DNA of 24,189 bases from a virus. The notes beneath the pieces were generated by a model. The model was not told where the DNA came from, made no database searches, and saw only the letters and a program-made list of their open reading frames with translations. The stretch lies in the IMG/VR virus record IMGVR_UViG_3300030117_005644, positions 1 to 24,189 of that record; one strand, written 5' to 3'. Shown one piece after another: positions 1 through 7,457 of this stretch (the first letter of the stretch is position 1; every line of letters begins with the position of its first letter). Made by a program: the position numbers and the translations under genes.

Positions 1-50
1 GTGGTAGTGGTAGTACAAGCCTTAGTCAGTTTAAAGGTGATGAGTCATGA
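1..50 (+). CDS. C-terminal end of an unknown upstream gene (partial)
   Basis: A reading frame open from the left edge (first full codon at position 3) ends in TGA at 48-50 and gives a 15-residue Gly/Ser-rich tail ending in Asp-Glu-Ser. Its stop overlaps the ATG of the next gene in an ATGA junction, the same arrangement seen at many other junctions in this block, which is why I believe it is a real coding end. A Gly/Ser-rich stretch with an acidic end would suit the tail of a single-stranded DNA-binding protein beside a RecA-like ATPase, but 15 residues cannot support any identification. Confidence 0.5.
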   Translation, partial: GSGSTSLSQFKGDES

Positions 51-1093
51 GTGGTTGGGAAGCATTAGCAGGAGATAACCTCAGTCATAAGCATAATGAA
101 ATTAAGGGAGGGAAGACTGTGGTGCCCGAAGTAGTGAAGGAAGAAAAAACAGTAGAAAAGGTAGTAGAGGAAGTTGAAGAGAAAATAATAATCTCTTCTT
201 CAGATTTTATGAGCCAATTCCCTGCCATTGCTACAGAAATGGAGGCTCAGAGTAGTGAACCTGCTTCTATGCCTAGTCATATATTCTGTGGAGTAGTTGG
301 ACACGAAGGCACAGGAAAAAGTGGACTAGTCTTTGACGCTCATATGAATAGATATCCTGAAGGGATTTTGATGTCGATTGACTTCGACAATGGGGCACTT
401 GCTTGTAAACAAGCCCATTATAATTCTCATCCTAATCTTAGGGTATTTTCACCTTGGGTTATGCAAGACCAAGATAGAACGGCTTACAATTATATAGCCA
501 GTTATCAACGTGTTATGGATTTATGTAAATATGCAGTTGAGTATGCAGAACATCAACACGATGAAGGCTTTGAAGGATTACCGTTGAAAACTTTTCTTGT
601 AACTGGAGTAGACCAATTTGACAGCATGTGTATAGACTGTATGAAAATATACGACCTTGATATGGATGCAAAAGATGCAATTGAGGCAAGTCAATCTAAA
701 TTAAACGCTGAAATTGGATGGAACTGGAGCATCAGAGCGACTCGTTTTAAACAACTAACTGCTATGTGTCAAAAACTAAATAGACTAGGTGTGGATGTTT
801 ATTGGGAGACTCATTTAAAAGAGGACAAAGATGGTAAACTCGGATTTGATGGATGGAAATTCGCTTGGCACGGAAGTGCTAACAAAGATTTATTTCAAAT
901 AATATGGTGCCATTCGAAGCCTATTAGAAACAACGACGGTTCACTGACTGGAGAAACTAGGTATTTTGCTGAGTTCTTCAAAGAGAAAACCAACTCCAAC
1001 CTTATGGGTCAGGAGAGAGCATATTTCGTAATTAAGAAAGGCGAACCTGCTGAATGGTATGGTTTGCCAGAATTAAGGGATGGTATGCTTTAA
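47..1093 (+). CDS. RecA/RadA-like P-loop ATPase (Sak4-type recombinase candidate)
   Basis: A 348-aa protein. Residues 1-75 are charged and low in complexity, with Lys/Glu/Val repeats, and are probably disordered. The core begins near residue 78 with a clear Walker A motif, GHEGTGKS (85-92), followed by a beta strand ending in IDFD (111-114). A hydrophobic strand TFLVTGVD (182-189) serves as Walker B, and a YWETH stretch (252-256) sits where RecA-like proteins have their motif 3 or sensor region. This order fits the short RecA-core ATPases of viruses (Sak4/RadA-like), which help single-strand annealing or recombination. It also resembles other phage AAA_24-type ATPases, so the exact family is inferred. 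The ATG overlaps the upstream stop (ATGA) and a GGTGATGAG purine tract precedes it. The gene lies just ahead of the clamp and polymerase, which suits a role in recombination-coupled replication. Confidence 0.7.
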   Translation: MSGWEALAGDNLSHKHNEIKGGKTVVPEVVKEEKTVEKVVEEVEEKIIISSSDFMSQFPAIATEMEAQSSEPASMPSHIFCGVVGHEGTGKSGLVFDAHMNRYPEGILMSIDFDNGALACKQAHYNSHPNLRVFSPWVMQDQDRTAYNYIASYQRVMDLCKYAVEYAEHQHDEGFEGLPLKTFLVTGVDQFDSMCIDCMKIYDLDMDAKDAIEASQSKLNAEIGWNWSIRATRFKQLTAMCQKLNRLGVDVYWETHLKEDKDGKLGFDGWKFAWHGSANKDLFQIIWCHSKPIRNNDGSLTGETRYFAEFFKEKTNSNLMGQERAYFVIKKGEPAEWYGLPELRDGML

Positions 1094-1109
1094 TAGTTTA
1101 ACACTCTGG

Positions 1110-1190
1110 GTTTATCAAATAATAACAGGAAAATCTCTGACATATGAAATAGCAGTTAGTTTTCATGGTGGTGCTAACTGTGAACCTGTT
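1110..1190 (+). promoter_or_regulatory. Structured leader with two mutually exclusive hairpins upstream of the clamp gene
   Basis: This is the longest gap inside the + block (1094-1218). It contains a 7-bp perfect stem, CAGTTAG (1153-1159) with CTAACTG (1174-1180) around a 14-nt loop, and an outer 6-bp pair AACAGG (1124-1129) with CCTGTT (1185-1190). A competing hairpin is possible: ATGAAA (1144-1149) with TTTCAT (1161-1166). It would break the 7-bp stem. An AT-rich tract at 1110-1124 could be a weak TATA-like element. A structured 5' leader for the clamp-polymerase transcript is my inference. The function (regulation, termination or processing) cannot be told from sequence. Confidence 0.4.
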
Positions 1191-1218
1191 TCCCTAAGAT
1201 TAAACGAGGTGAAGAATA

Positions 1219-1980
1219 ATGGTAGAATTTACAATAAGTAGAGAAAACTTTCAAAACTTTCTAAGTAGTTTTGGTAAAGATTTAGCAGACATAGTCATTA
1301 AGGCTAAACAAAACGGTATATCAGCAGCAGTTGCTCAAGACACACACTATATACGTAGAAATATGGATTGCGGTGTAAGTCAAACAGGTAATTTATACAT
1401 AACAGATATACCTAAAGTAAAGTCATTTTTATCAACTACAAAGGAGTCAGATTTAACAATTAATCAAGTCAGTAAAACTGGTACTTTACACGTAAGATGT
1501 GGTAATTCTAGTTTACAGTTACCTACCTCTTCTTACATTCAATCACAAGAAAAAGTAGGATTAATTGAAAAAATGATTAAAGAAAGCGAAAATAGTATGT
1601 GGAAAAAATGGGCTAATATCGATTTAAGTCATCATGCTATTATTACAGCAGCGTCTCTTAAACCTGCTACTGGATTTAAAAAAGTATTAGGTGACAAGTA
1701 TTCTTGTAAAACAGACTTCGATATGGAAGGTAAAGAATTTGTAATAAGGGGAGGTTCGTCATCTACTGGTAAGATGTTCATAAGGGCTCCTTTGAAACAG
1801 ATAGATGCTCCTAACAAACTAGCAAGGTCGGCATATGACAAGTGGTTACCAGAATTATTGAGTAATTTACCTAATGGAGATTTAAACTTATACACAGGAA
1901 ATGAAACAGTACTTGTATTTTTACAAGCAGATACTAATTTCCTTATGATTATAGTAGACCAGCAATATGAGGAGGACTAA
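1219..1980 (+). CDS. Putative sliding clamp (divergent PCNA-like)
   Basis: A 253-aa protein, the usual length for an archaeal PCNA monomer (about 245-250 aa). The sequence looks two-domained: a first half starting with a strand-helix unit near residues 3-40 and a second half restarting near residue 133 (NIDLSHHAIITAA), as expected of a clamp made from two similar folds. The C-terminal strand pair (residues 229-247, TVLVFLQADTNFLMIIV) matches the final hairpin of PCNA in position and hydrophobicity. No PCNA signature is conserved strongly enough to be certain, so the call rests on length, apparent duplication and position immediately ahead of the B-family polymerase it would hold on DNA. A GAGGTGAA ribosome-binding site lies just upstream of the ATG. 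The alternative is an unrelated conserved viral replication accessory protein. Confidence 0.55.
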   Translation: MVEFTISRENFQNFLSSFGKDLADIVIKAKQNGISAAVAQDTHYIRRNMDCGVSQTGNLYITDIPKVKSFLSTTKESDLTINQVSKTGTLHVRCGNSSLQLPTSSYIQSQEKVGLIEKMIKESENSMWKKWANIDLSHHAIITAASLKPATGFKKVLGDKYSCKTDFDMEGKEFVIRGGSSSTGKMFIRAPLKQIDAPNKLARSAYDKWLPELLSNLPNGDLNLYTGNETVLVFLQADTNFLMIIVDQQYEED

Positions 1981-1983
1981 GTA

Positions 1984-2160
1984 ATGCCAAAAAAACATAG
2001 AGGAGATAGTTACTATACTTGTATTAAGTGTAGAGGTGTCTTTCAAGGATTTGGTTACAAGCAATATTCAGAAAACTATCGTGGTGGATATGCTTGTAAA
2101 GAATGCAGCGGCAATGGTGTATCAAGATTTACTAGAGATTTCAAGGAGGAAAATGTATGA
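1984..2160 (+). CDS. 58-aa zinc-ribbon miniprotein
   Basis: A short gene between the clamp and the polymerase. It starts 3 nt after the clamp stop and is preceded by a GAGGAGG tract inside the end of the clamp gene. The protein is basic and carries two CxxC knuckles (C13/C16 and C38/C41) with Gly-rich turns after each, resembling a DnaJ-like or generic zinc ribbon. Its stop overlaps the polymerase ATG in an ATGA junction, so its translation is probably coupled to the polymerase. Another frame over the same DNA (2036-2221) is a shadow. No specific function can be assigned. A small DNA- or protein-binding accessory factor is plausible. Confidence 0.75.
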   Translation: MPKKHRGDSYYTCIKCRGVFQGFGYKQYSENYRGGYACKECSGNGVSRFTRDFKEENV

Positions 2161-4520
2161 TAATCGATACCTTTCGACCAGACCCGGAGGGTCCCGACCA
2201 CATCTACAAAAGATGGCGTGATGCAGAAGGTAACTTAATTGAAGAAACTGTCTCAGATTTCAAACCATATTTTTGGATTCGGGCATCTACAAATGAAAAG
2301 ATAGTTAATCATATATTAGACAGATATCCGGGTTCTGAAATAGACTGGGATGACAAAGCAACTGCTTTGCGTACCGAAGAAGAATTAGTAAAAGTGTACG
2401 CTTATCGTAATAGTGATATTCGTGATATGGCTAGGGAATTTAGAATAACATGGGAAGCCGATTTAAGTTTACCAGACAGATACCTTATAGATGAAGTTAC
2501 AGATATGCCTAATTGGAAACCTAGAGTGTGGCACTTTGATTTAGAGTGGGACCCTAAAACAGATGAGACGACTGTTATGGCTGTCATTGATAGTTACAAT
2601 AATCGACACGTTGCTTTCTGTTGGAAAAAGAATAATCCCAATGGATTGTACGATATGGATAACTTCATTGAAGAAAAAGAAGTCGAATATGAAGTTGACG
2701 GAGTCCCTGTTAAATTTACCTATGAACGTCATCTATATGGTTCAGAAGAAGAAATGCATATTGCCTTTCTCAATTATATGGACGAATGTAATCCCGATAT
2801 ATTTGTAGCACACGCTATAATGTGGGCGGACCTTCCTCATCTTATCAGGCGTTTGCCTGAGTTTCGTAGAATAAGCCCCTTGAATAGAGTACTTAGACCA
2901 AACAAAGGGGAAGGTAAAAAGAAACATTATGGTTATGTAGAACAACCCATTGTAGGAAGACTTTGCTTCGATACAGCGTCACCTGTAAGAAGTGGTAGTG
3001 GATTTGAACGTGTGTGGAAAGATAGTGGTAAACCGCAATTGAAAAATCTCAAACTAGATACAATTGCTAAGGCTTGTAAACTCGGTGGTAAATTCGATAT
3101 GGATGTTATGACTGGTTGGACAGAACGATTCGATGATTATGTGGATTACTGTATGCAAGATACATTACTTCTCAAGAAAATAGATGAGGAAAATCATGTA
3201 CTTAATTTCTTTTTATCTTTACAAAGACTGTGCGGTGTAAGATTTGCATCATGTCATAATGTCACACGCTTTGCTCGTGGATTATTGAGCAGACGCACTG
3301 ATTGGAAAGCACCTACAAAATCAGGTCAAGAGAAACAAGAATACGAAGGTGCGTTTATTCCACCACCGAAACCCGGTAGATACGAAGGAGTTGCTGTTGT
3401 AGACTACAAAGGACTTTACCCTTCACTTATATTATCACATTCACTTTCTTGGGAGACTCAAGTAGATAAGTCTCGATTAGACGAAGAAAACATTAGACAG
3501 TTACCTGACGGTACATGTTGGGACCAATCCAAAAAAGGCTTACTCCCTCAGATTGTAGAGGAAATGTTTGAACTTCGTGACGAATATAAACAAAAAATGA
3601 AAAAATCAGAAAATGCTACAGAAAGGGCTGGTTGGAATACTATGCAACTGGCTACCAAACGTGTGATGGCGAGCCTATATGGGATGGTGGCAAGTCCTTA
3701 TTGGGGATGGTGTGACTTTGATATAGCCAGCGCTATTACTGCGTGTGGTAGAGAAGCAATTAAATTCCTCATGGAAGAATCAGAAAAACAAGGTTATAGT
3801 GCCTTGTATGGTCACACTGATTCTGCCTTTGTACAAGTGCCCTTTGATGAAGTACTTGCACTTGCAAAGCACCTTACTGAAACAGTACAGCGTGAGCATG
3901 AAGCCAGCCATTTGGTTGTAGAATTTGAAGCATACATGCCCTATTGGATAGTGGGCGGTAAGAACCTCTACTATGGAATATGCTCATGGCCACCAGAAGA
4001 TGAAGGTAAAGTCAAAAGTGCGAGATGGGGTAAAATCAGCACGCTGGCTCCTATTTCTAAGAACCTTGAAAATGACGTATTAACAGCCATTTGTACAGGA
4101 GCAAATGAAGACGAAGTAGTTAGTATAACAAGACCTTTGTCTCAGAAAATTAAACAAGGTAAAGTAGAACTTAACGAAATAGCAACAACTACTAGGTTAC
4201 AAAAGGCACTCAAAGATTACGCTCAAAGTACAGGAGGCGCTGTAAAGGCGGCTAGGTATTTCAATGAACATTTATCAAATGTTAAGAAGTTAGGAGACGG
4301 AGATAGTGTAAATTGGCTCTATGTCAATAAAGTACGTGATGGGTTACCACACACAGATGTAGTAGCATATGAAAAAGAGAATGATATAAACGGTTTTGTT
4401 TTAGATTATGACAAAATGGTTGATAAATTAGTAAAATCTAAAATGAAAGGAATATTTAGTGCAATGAATTGGAATTTAGATTTTGCAACGGGCGCAGCCC
4501 AACCTAAAAAGTATTGGTGA
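2157..4520 (+). CDS. polB: B-family DNA polymerase with 3'-5' exonuclease domain
   Basis: A 787-aa protein that copies the viral genome. The exonuclease domain shows Exo I as HFDLEWD (D128, E130), Exo II as AHAIMWADLP (D225) and Exo III as YCMQD (Y331, D335). The polymerase domain shows motif A as DYKGLYPSLI (D416), motif B as KRVMASLYG (K501, Y508) and motif C as YGHTDS (551-556), followed by a KNLYYG motif (602-607). Length and order fit archaeal and viral PolB. Three departures stand out: motif C has His where family members usually have the first Asp (YGDTDS); motif B has Ala for the usual Asn before Ser; and Exo II lacks the usual Asn-x3-Phe framing. The two main metal-ligand aspartates (D416, D555) remain, so activity is expected. 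The ATG overlaps the preceding stop, with a strong AAGGAGG upstream. Confidence 0.95.
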   Translation: MIIDTFRPDPEGPDHIYKRWRDAEGNLIEETVSDFKPYFWIRASTNEKIVNHILDRYPGSEIDWDDKATALRTEEELVKVYAYRNSDIRDMAREFRITWEADLSLPDRYLIDEVTDMPNWKPRVWHFDLEWDPKTDETTVMAVIDSYNNRHVAFCWKKNNPNGLYDMDNFIEEKEVEYEVDGVPVKFTYERHLYGSEEEMHIAFLNYMDECNPDIFVAHAIMWADLPHLIRRLPEFRRISPLNRVLRPNKGEGKKKHYGYVEQPIVGRLCFDTASPVRSGSGFERVWKDSGKPQLKNLKLDTIAKACKLGGKFDMDVMTGWTERFDDYVDYCMQDTLLLKKIDEENHVLNFFLSLQRLCGVRFASCHNVTRFARGLLSRRTDWKAPTKSGQEKQEYEGAFIPPPKPGRYEGVAVVDYKGLYPSLILSHSLSWETQVDKSRLDEENIRQLPDGTCWDQSKKGLLPQIVEEMFELRDEYKQKMKKSENATERAGWNTMQLATKRVMASLYGMVASPYWGWCDFDIASAITACGREAIKFLMEESEKQGYSALYGHTDSAFVQVPFDEVLALAKHLTETVQREHEASHLVVEFEAYMPYWIVGGKNLYYGICSWPPEDEGKVKSARWGKISTLAPISKNLENDVLTAICTGANEDEVVSITRPLSQKIKQGKVELNEIATTTRLQKALKDYAQSTGGAVKAARYFNEHLSNVKKLGDGDSVNWLYVNKVRDGLPHTDVVAYEKENDINGFVLDYDKMVDKLVKSKMKGIFSAMNWNLDFATGAAQPKKYW

Positions 4521-4524
4521 TAAA

Positions 4525-4713
4525 ATGAGTAGAATAGAAGATGAAGTATGTAAGAAAATAAAAGCACGCTCTGATGTAGGTAAAGAGAAATATGGAGTTA
4601 CTATGGAAGAAGAAAATCTTACAAGATTAGAGTGGTTGATACATGCACAAGAGGAAGCGATGGATTTAGCGGTTTATCTACAGAAGTTAATTGAAATGGA
4701 GAGAGGAGAATGA
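4525..4713 (+). CDS. Small MazG-like phage protein (possible nucleotide pyrophosphohydrolase fold)
   Basis: A 62-aa helical protein with the motif pattern R-S-D-x-G-x-x-K-Y-G-V followed by LEWLIHAQEEAMDLAVYL (residues 35-52). This pattern recurs in small proteins of many tailed phages that resemble one half of an all-alpha NTP pyrophosphohydrolase (MazG-type), where E43, E44 and D47 would be candidate metal ligands. That family link is from memory and modest in strength. I chose the ATG at 4525 rather than 4483: it lies just after the polymerase stop with GGTGAT at 4516-4521, whereas 4483 would overlap polymerase by 38 nt. It ends in an ATGA overlap with the next gene. A role in nucleotide-pool clean-up would suit the neighbourhood. 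Confidence 0.7.
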   Translation: MSRIEDEVCKKIKARSDVGKEKYGVTMEEENLTRLEWLIHAQEEAMDLAVYLQKLIEMERGE

Positions 4714-5711
4714 GTCAAAGAGATTGGTCAGCATACCGCAAATCTACATATGAGTGGAATCCTGAACACGAGAAGATGTTACGTATAACTAAAAGTAGTT
4801 TAACTAGTGACTTTGATTATTGTCCAAAGCAATACGAATATAAACGGATTCATCGTCTTCCAGAGCCTGAAACAGATGTTATGATTAAGGGTACTAATGT
4901 ACATGACGCTGTTGAAGTTTATTATAATAATATCATGCCTCATTTGAAAGAATTACATACTCTTATGCAAAGAGGAAAAAGAGAAGAGGCACTTACTTTA
5001 GCACTAAGTGCGATACCTGAAAAAGAATATACTTTAGGTGAAGAACCTATTATAGAAAATAGAATTTTATTAGATTTAGAAAGATTATTGATAGAAGGGC
5101 CTGATAATTACTTGCCTATAATTAATGAATTAGAAGTACATGCTTTTGTAGAAGAAGAGTTTGAATTCAACGGACAAAACATAACTATTCCTATACATTA
5201 TGCAGGTACGATTGACAGAGGTTTTGCTGAAAAAGACGGCGGAGTAGCCTTAATGGAATTAAAGACAGGTAAATGGGTACAGACTAAAAATAAAGATGGA
5301 GAGTGGCAAGATTCAAAATTCAAAACTCAATCAATGAGGACAGAAATGGCTTTCTATAAGAGATTGCTAGAATTAGCAAATCATGAATATCAGAACGTAA
5401 CTCATTGGGGCTGGGTTTACCCTTCCGGTTCAATGACAGAATTAGAAACTTTGAATAAATACGGATACGAACAAAGAGCCGTTGATAAAATAGTTTATGA
5501 GAAATGTACAGGTAGAACAAATACTACCTATTCTAAAAGAATAAATAAATTAAAAAATGCTTTGTTAACCGCTTATTTAGCAGAAGATTTTCCACCAAGT
5601 CCTAGTACAGGTAAATGTGCATGGTGTTCTTTTAAGAGCATATGTCCATCTTGGGATGGAAGTGATAACCCACAAGAATATAGAGATAATTATAAGGAGG
5701 ATAAAAGATGA
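4710..5711 (+). CDS. PD-(D/E)XK nuclease, Cas4/RecB-like, with probable Fe-S cluster
   Basis: A 333-aa protein with the complete signature of the Cas4/AddB-like nuclease group. It has an N-terminal KSSLTSDFDYCPKQYEYK segment with C38, a conserved KGTNVHDAVE helix (H65), the active-site strands AGTIDRG (D169) and MELKTGKW (E183, K185), a QSMRTEMAFYK helix (Q207, Y216), and a C-terminal CAWCSFKSIC cluster (C303, C306, C312). In this family the single N-terminal and three C-terminal cysteines hold a 4Fe-4S cluster. It would resect or trim DNA ends, probably during recombination or packaging. There is no CRISPR array or other cas gene in the window, so an adaptation role is not supported. The start overlaps the previous stop (ATGA). 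Confidence 0.88.
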   Translation: MSQRDWSAYRKSTYEWNPEHEKMLRITKSSLTSDFDYCPKQYEYKRIHRLPEPETDVMIKGTNVHDAVEVYYNNIMPHLKELHTLMQRGKREEALTLALSAIPEKEYTLGEEPIIENRILLDLERLLIEGPDNYLPIINELEVHAFVEEEFEFNGQNITIPIHYAGTIDRGFAEKDGGVALMELKTGKWVQTKNKDGEWQDSKFKTQSMRTEMAFYKRLLELANHEYQNVTHWGWVYPSGSMTELETLNKYGYEQRAVDKIVYEKCTGRTNTTYSKRINKLKNALLTAYLAEDFPPSPSTGKCAWCSFKSICPSWDGSDNPQEYRDNYKEDKR

Positions 5712-5980
5712 ATAAAGATATGATAAGACAAACGATTGAATCGCTAATGACTGCGGTTGTGAAGAGGAATGTAGAGGTCAACTTTTCCCATCTAGGAAAA
5801 GATACTGACTATAAAATAGCCATACAGAAAACACTGTATGAATTTGATGAAGAATGTGATGGACCTTTGGGACCAATGTATTTATCATTAAATACTAGCC
5901 TATTACAAGACGTTGGAAAGTTAACGAAAACTTTGTCTGAAATAACAAGTAAATACATTAATCTGAAAGAGTGTGAATGA
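5708..5980 (+). CDS. Unknown 90-aa protein
   Basis: A small, mostly helical protein of mixed charge, with no cysteine cluster, no membrane segment and no motif I recognise. Its ATG overlaps the nuclease stop (ATGA) and is served by a strong AAGGAGG. Its TGA stop at 5978-5980 is followed after one base by the primase ATG. The tight coupling on both sides makes it a real gene and suggests a helper of the nuclease or primase, but nothing in the sequence shows which. Confidence 0.8.
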   Translation: MNKDMIRQTIESLMTAVVKRNVEVNFSHLGKDTDYKIAIQKTLYEFDEECDGPLGPMYLSLNTSLLQDVGKLTKTLSEITSKYINLKECE

Positions 5981-5981
5981 A

Positions 5982-7088
5982 ATGAAAATTACCTTTGACT
6001 TTCCTAGAGAAGTAATGGAACTCAGTACTGAACAAGGTAAAGGTTTTAGGAAAATAGTAAGAAACGATTTTGATTTAGAAAAGTATTGGGCCGGTAAAAA
6101 CGGAGTATCAAATGCTTTCATGACAGTTTATGGATATAGAGGAACTATACAACCTCATAATAATCGTGTAGATTTATTGACACCGATTGTAAGGCATTTT
6201 GTTATGGATTTCGACCCTAAGAACTTTAGAGAAAAAAATAGACCTAACGTCAATCCTGAGTTAGCGTTAGAACAAACCAAACGACTTCATGATTTTCTTA
6301 TTCAAAAAGATATCATGCACAGTATATGGTACAGCGGAGGAGGGTTCCATGTATGGGTAGGCTTAGATAAAGCGTATGTACCGGGTAGTGGAAATCACCT
6401 TTCAGCGATAAAAGATGCAGGTATGACAGTAGTAAACGAATGGATAAGAGATTTAAATCTATTTTGCTCAGACCCAGCAGTTCCTTTTGATACAAGTGGT
6501 ATGATAAGAATTCCTAACTCGTACAATGCTAAGCGAGGACTGTGGTCTATTCCCCTCAGTTCTATTGATATAGAAAAGGGTTTAGAACACATAATGTCAA
6601 AAGCAATAGATGCTCAGAGTGGAATGATTTCTTATGGAAATCAGGGATTGGAATTAAATATAAAAGAAGTTGACAAAAATAGTCAAATTTTCAATCCCAA
6701 ATCTAAACCTATTGATTTACCTACTGTATCTATGGATGGAGTTATAATCTTACCATGTTTAAATTCAGCAGCATGTCGTATCGGTAGTAATCCTAGTCAT
6801 GATGCAAGAGTACAACTCGTAAAGTATTTATCAAAAAGATTGAGAAATTTCATCCCAGTTGAAAAAATATCAGCAAAACAGATAGAAGAACATAAGGAAA
6901 TTATTGTTAACTATATTAGTTCTTTACAGTGGGCTGACTTTAATGAAGATACTACTAGATATCAAATAGGAACTATCATAGGTACAGAATACCCGCAAAC
7001 TTGTGAGATGTTATACAAAAAAGGCATGTGCCTTGGTAAATGTAAATACTGGGATAAAACGGGAGTAATAAAGGGGGAAATAGCATGA
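5982..7088 (+). CDS. Archaeo-eukaryotic primase: PriS catalytic domain fused to a PriL-type Fe-S domain
   Basis: A 368-aa protein carrying both primase halves in one chain. The catalytic AEP part shows the metal-binding DFD motif in HFVMDFDPKN (D76, D78), the SGGGFH nucleotide-binding motif (S118-H123) and a third motif around R176 (MIRIPNSYNAKRG). From about residue 256 the C-terminal half reproduces the large-subunit Fe-S domain: PC (C259), then SHDAR, a TRYQIG stretch and the C341/C350/C354 group (TCEMLYKKGMC, GKC). That order of four cysteines with the H-x-x-R and TRYQ landmarks is typical of PriL. I use ATG 5982, one base after the previous stop. A GTG at 5973 would add three residues and overlap that stop. 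The protein would make RNA or DNA primers for PolB. Confidence 0.9.
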   Translation: MKITFDFPREVMELSTEQGKGFRKIVRNDFDLEKYWAGKNGVSNAFMTVYGYRGTIQPHNNRVDLLTPIVRHFVMDFDPKNFREKNRPNVNPELALEQTKRLHDFLIQKDIMHSIWYSGGGFHVWVGLDKAYVPGSGNHLSAIKDAGMTVVNEWIRDLNLFCSDPAVPFDTSGMIRIPNSYNAKRGLWSIPLSSIDIEKGLEHIMSKAIDAQSGMISYGNQGLELNIKEVDKNSQIFNPKSKPIDLPTVSMDGVIILPCLNSAACRIGSNPSHDARVQLVKYLSKRLRNFIPVEKISAKQIEEHKEIIVNYISSLQWADFNEDTTRYQIGTIIGTEYPQTCEMLYKKGMCLGKCKYWDKTGVIKGEIA

Positions 7089-7327
7089 GACATACTCTGA
7101 ATGTACGTTGCCATTTTTGTGATAAAGTAGTATCTAATCGAACAAAAGCAAAAAGAAGTCTACCTGTTCCTGTCTGTTCACATTGTTTTAGAAGTTGCCC
7201 TAAAGATGAGTACAGGTGCGAATATCGCAAAAAAAATAAAAAAAGATGTAAAAATTGGGCAATTTGGGGAGAAAATATGTGTAATTTACACAAAGAAAAA
7301 TCACTAAAGGAGGAATCAGATGTTTGA
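7085..7327 (+). CDS. 80-aa cysteine-rich zinc-binding protein
   Basis: A small basic protein with two probable zinc sites. The first is formed by CxxC at C9/C12 and by C31/C34 (C38 nearby). The second is formed by C45, C55, C66 and H69 in a C-x9-C-x10-C-x2-H spacing. A poly-lysine stretch (around residues 49-54) lies inside the second site and suits nucleic-acid binding. The ATG overlaps the primase stop (ATGA). The C-terminus overlaps the start of the next miniprotein by 8 nt. The exact family is unknown to me. Confidence 0.8.
   Translation: MRHTLNVRCHFCDKVVSNRTKAKRSLPVPVCSHCFRSCPKDEYRCEYRKKNKKRCKNWAIWGENMCNLHKEKSLKEESDV
7309..7313 (+). promoter_or_regulatory. Ribosome-binding site of the 45-aa membrane miniprotein
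   Basis: A perfect GGAGG six bases before the ATG at 7320, inside the end of the preceding gene. It supports that this short frame, too small to stand on its own coding evidence, is translated. Confidence 0.75.
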
Positions 7328-7457
7328 TGTTGATGAAGAAGAAGAAGTGACTTTGCTAAAAGTACTGTTAGCAATTATACTAATACCTATCCTTATTTTT
7401 GTCATTATATTAGTAATACCGATAGATTGGATTTTAAGGAAGGTGTTTAAAGAATGA
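7320..7457 (+). CDS. 45-aa single-pass membrane miniprotein
   Basis: The frame begins with an acidic stretch (residues 2-9, including four Glu in a row). It then has one strongly hydrophobic segment of about 24 residues (roughly 11-35, rich in Ile, Leu and Val) and ends in a short basic tail (R40, K41, K44). The acidic end outside and basic end inside would give an N-out orientation. It has a GGAGG site, overlaps the previous gene by 8 nt and ends in an ATGA overlap with the XPF-like nuclease. A membrane peptide in the middle of a replication operon is unexpected. It could anchor replication to the membrane or act in lysis or egress, but neither is shown. Confidence 0.7.
   Translation: MFDVDEEEEVTLLKVLLAIILIPILIFVIILVIPIDWILRKVFKE

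Noticed and set aside
2036-2221. A 61-aa + frame spanning the end of the zinc miniprotein and the start of PolB
   Set aside because: It lies across two well-supported genes in another frame and has no motif or ribosome-binding site of its own.
4710-5711. A CRISPR-Cas locus suggested by the Cas4-like gene
   Set aside because: No direct-repeat array and no cas1, cas2 or effector gene is present in the window.
6976-7374. A 132-aa minus-strand frame over the primase end and the following small genes
   Set aside because: It is antisense to coupled genes with clear motifs and is a by-product of Lys/Arg-rich coding on the other strand.
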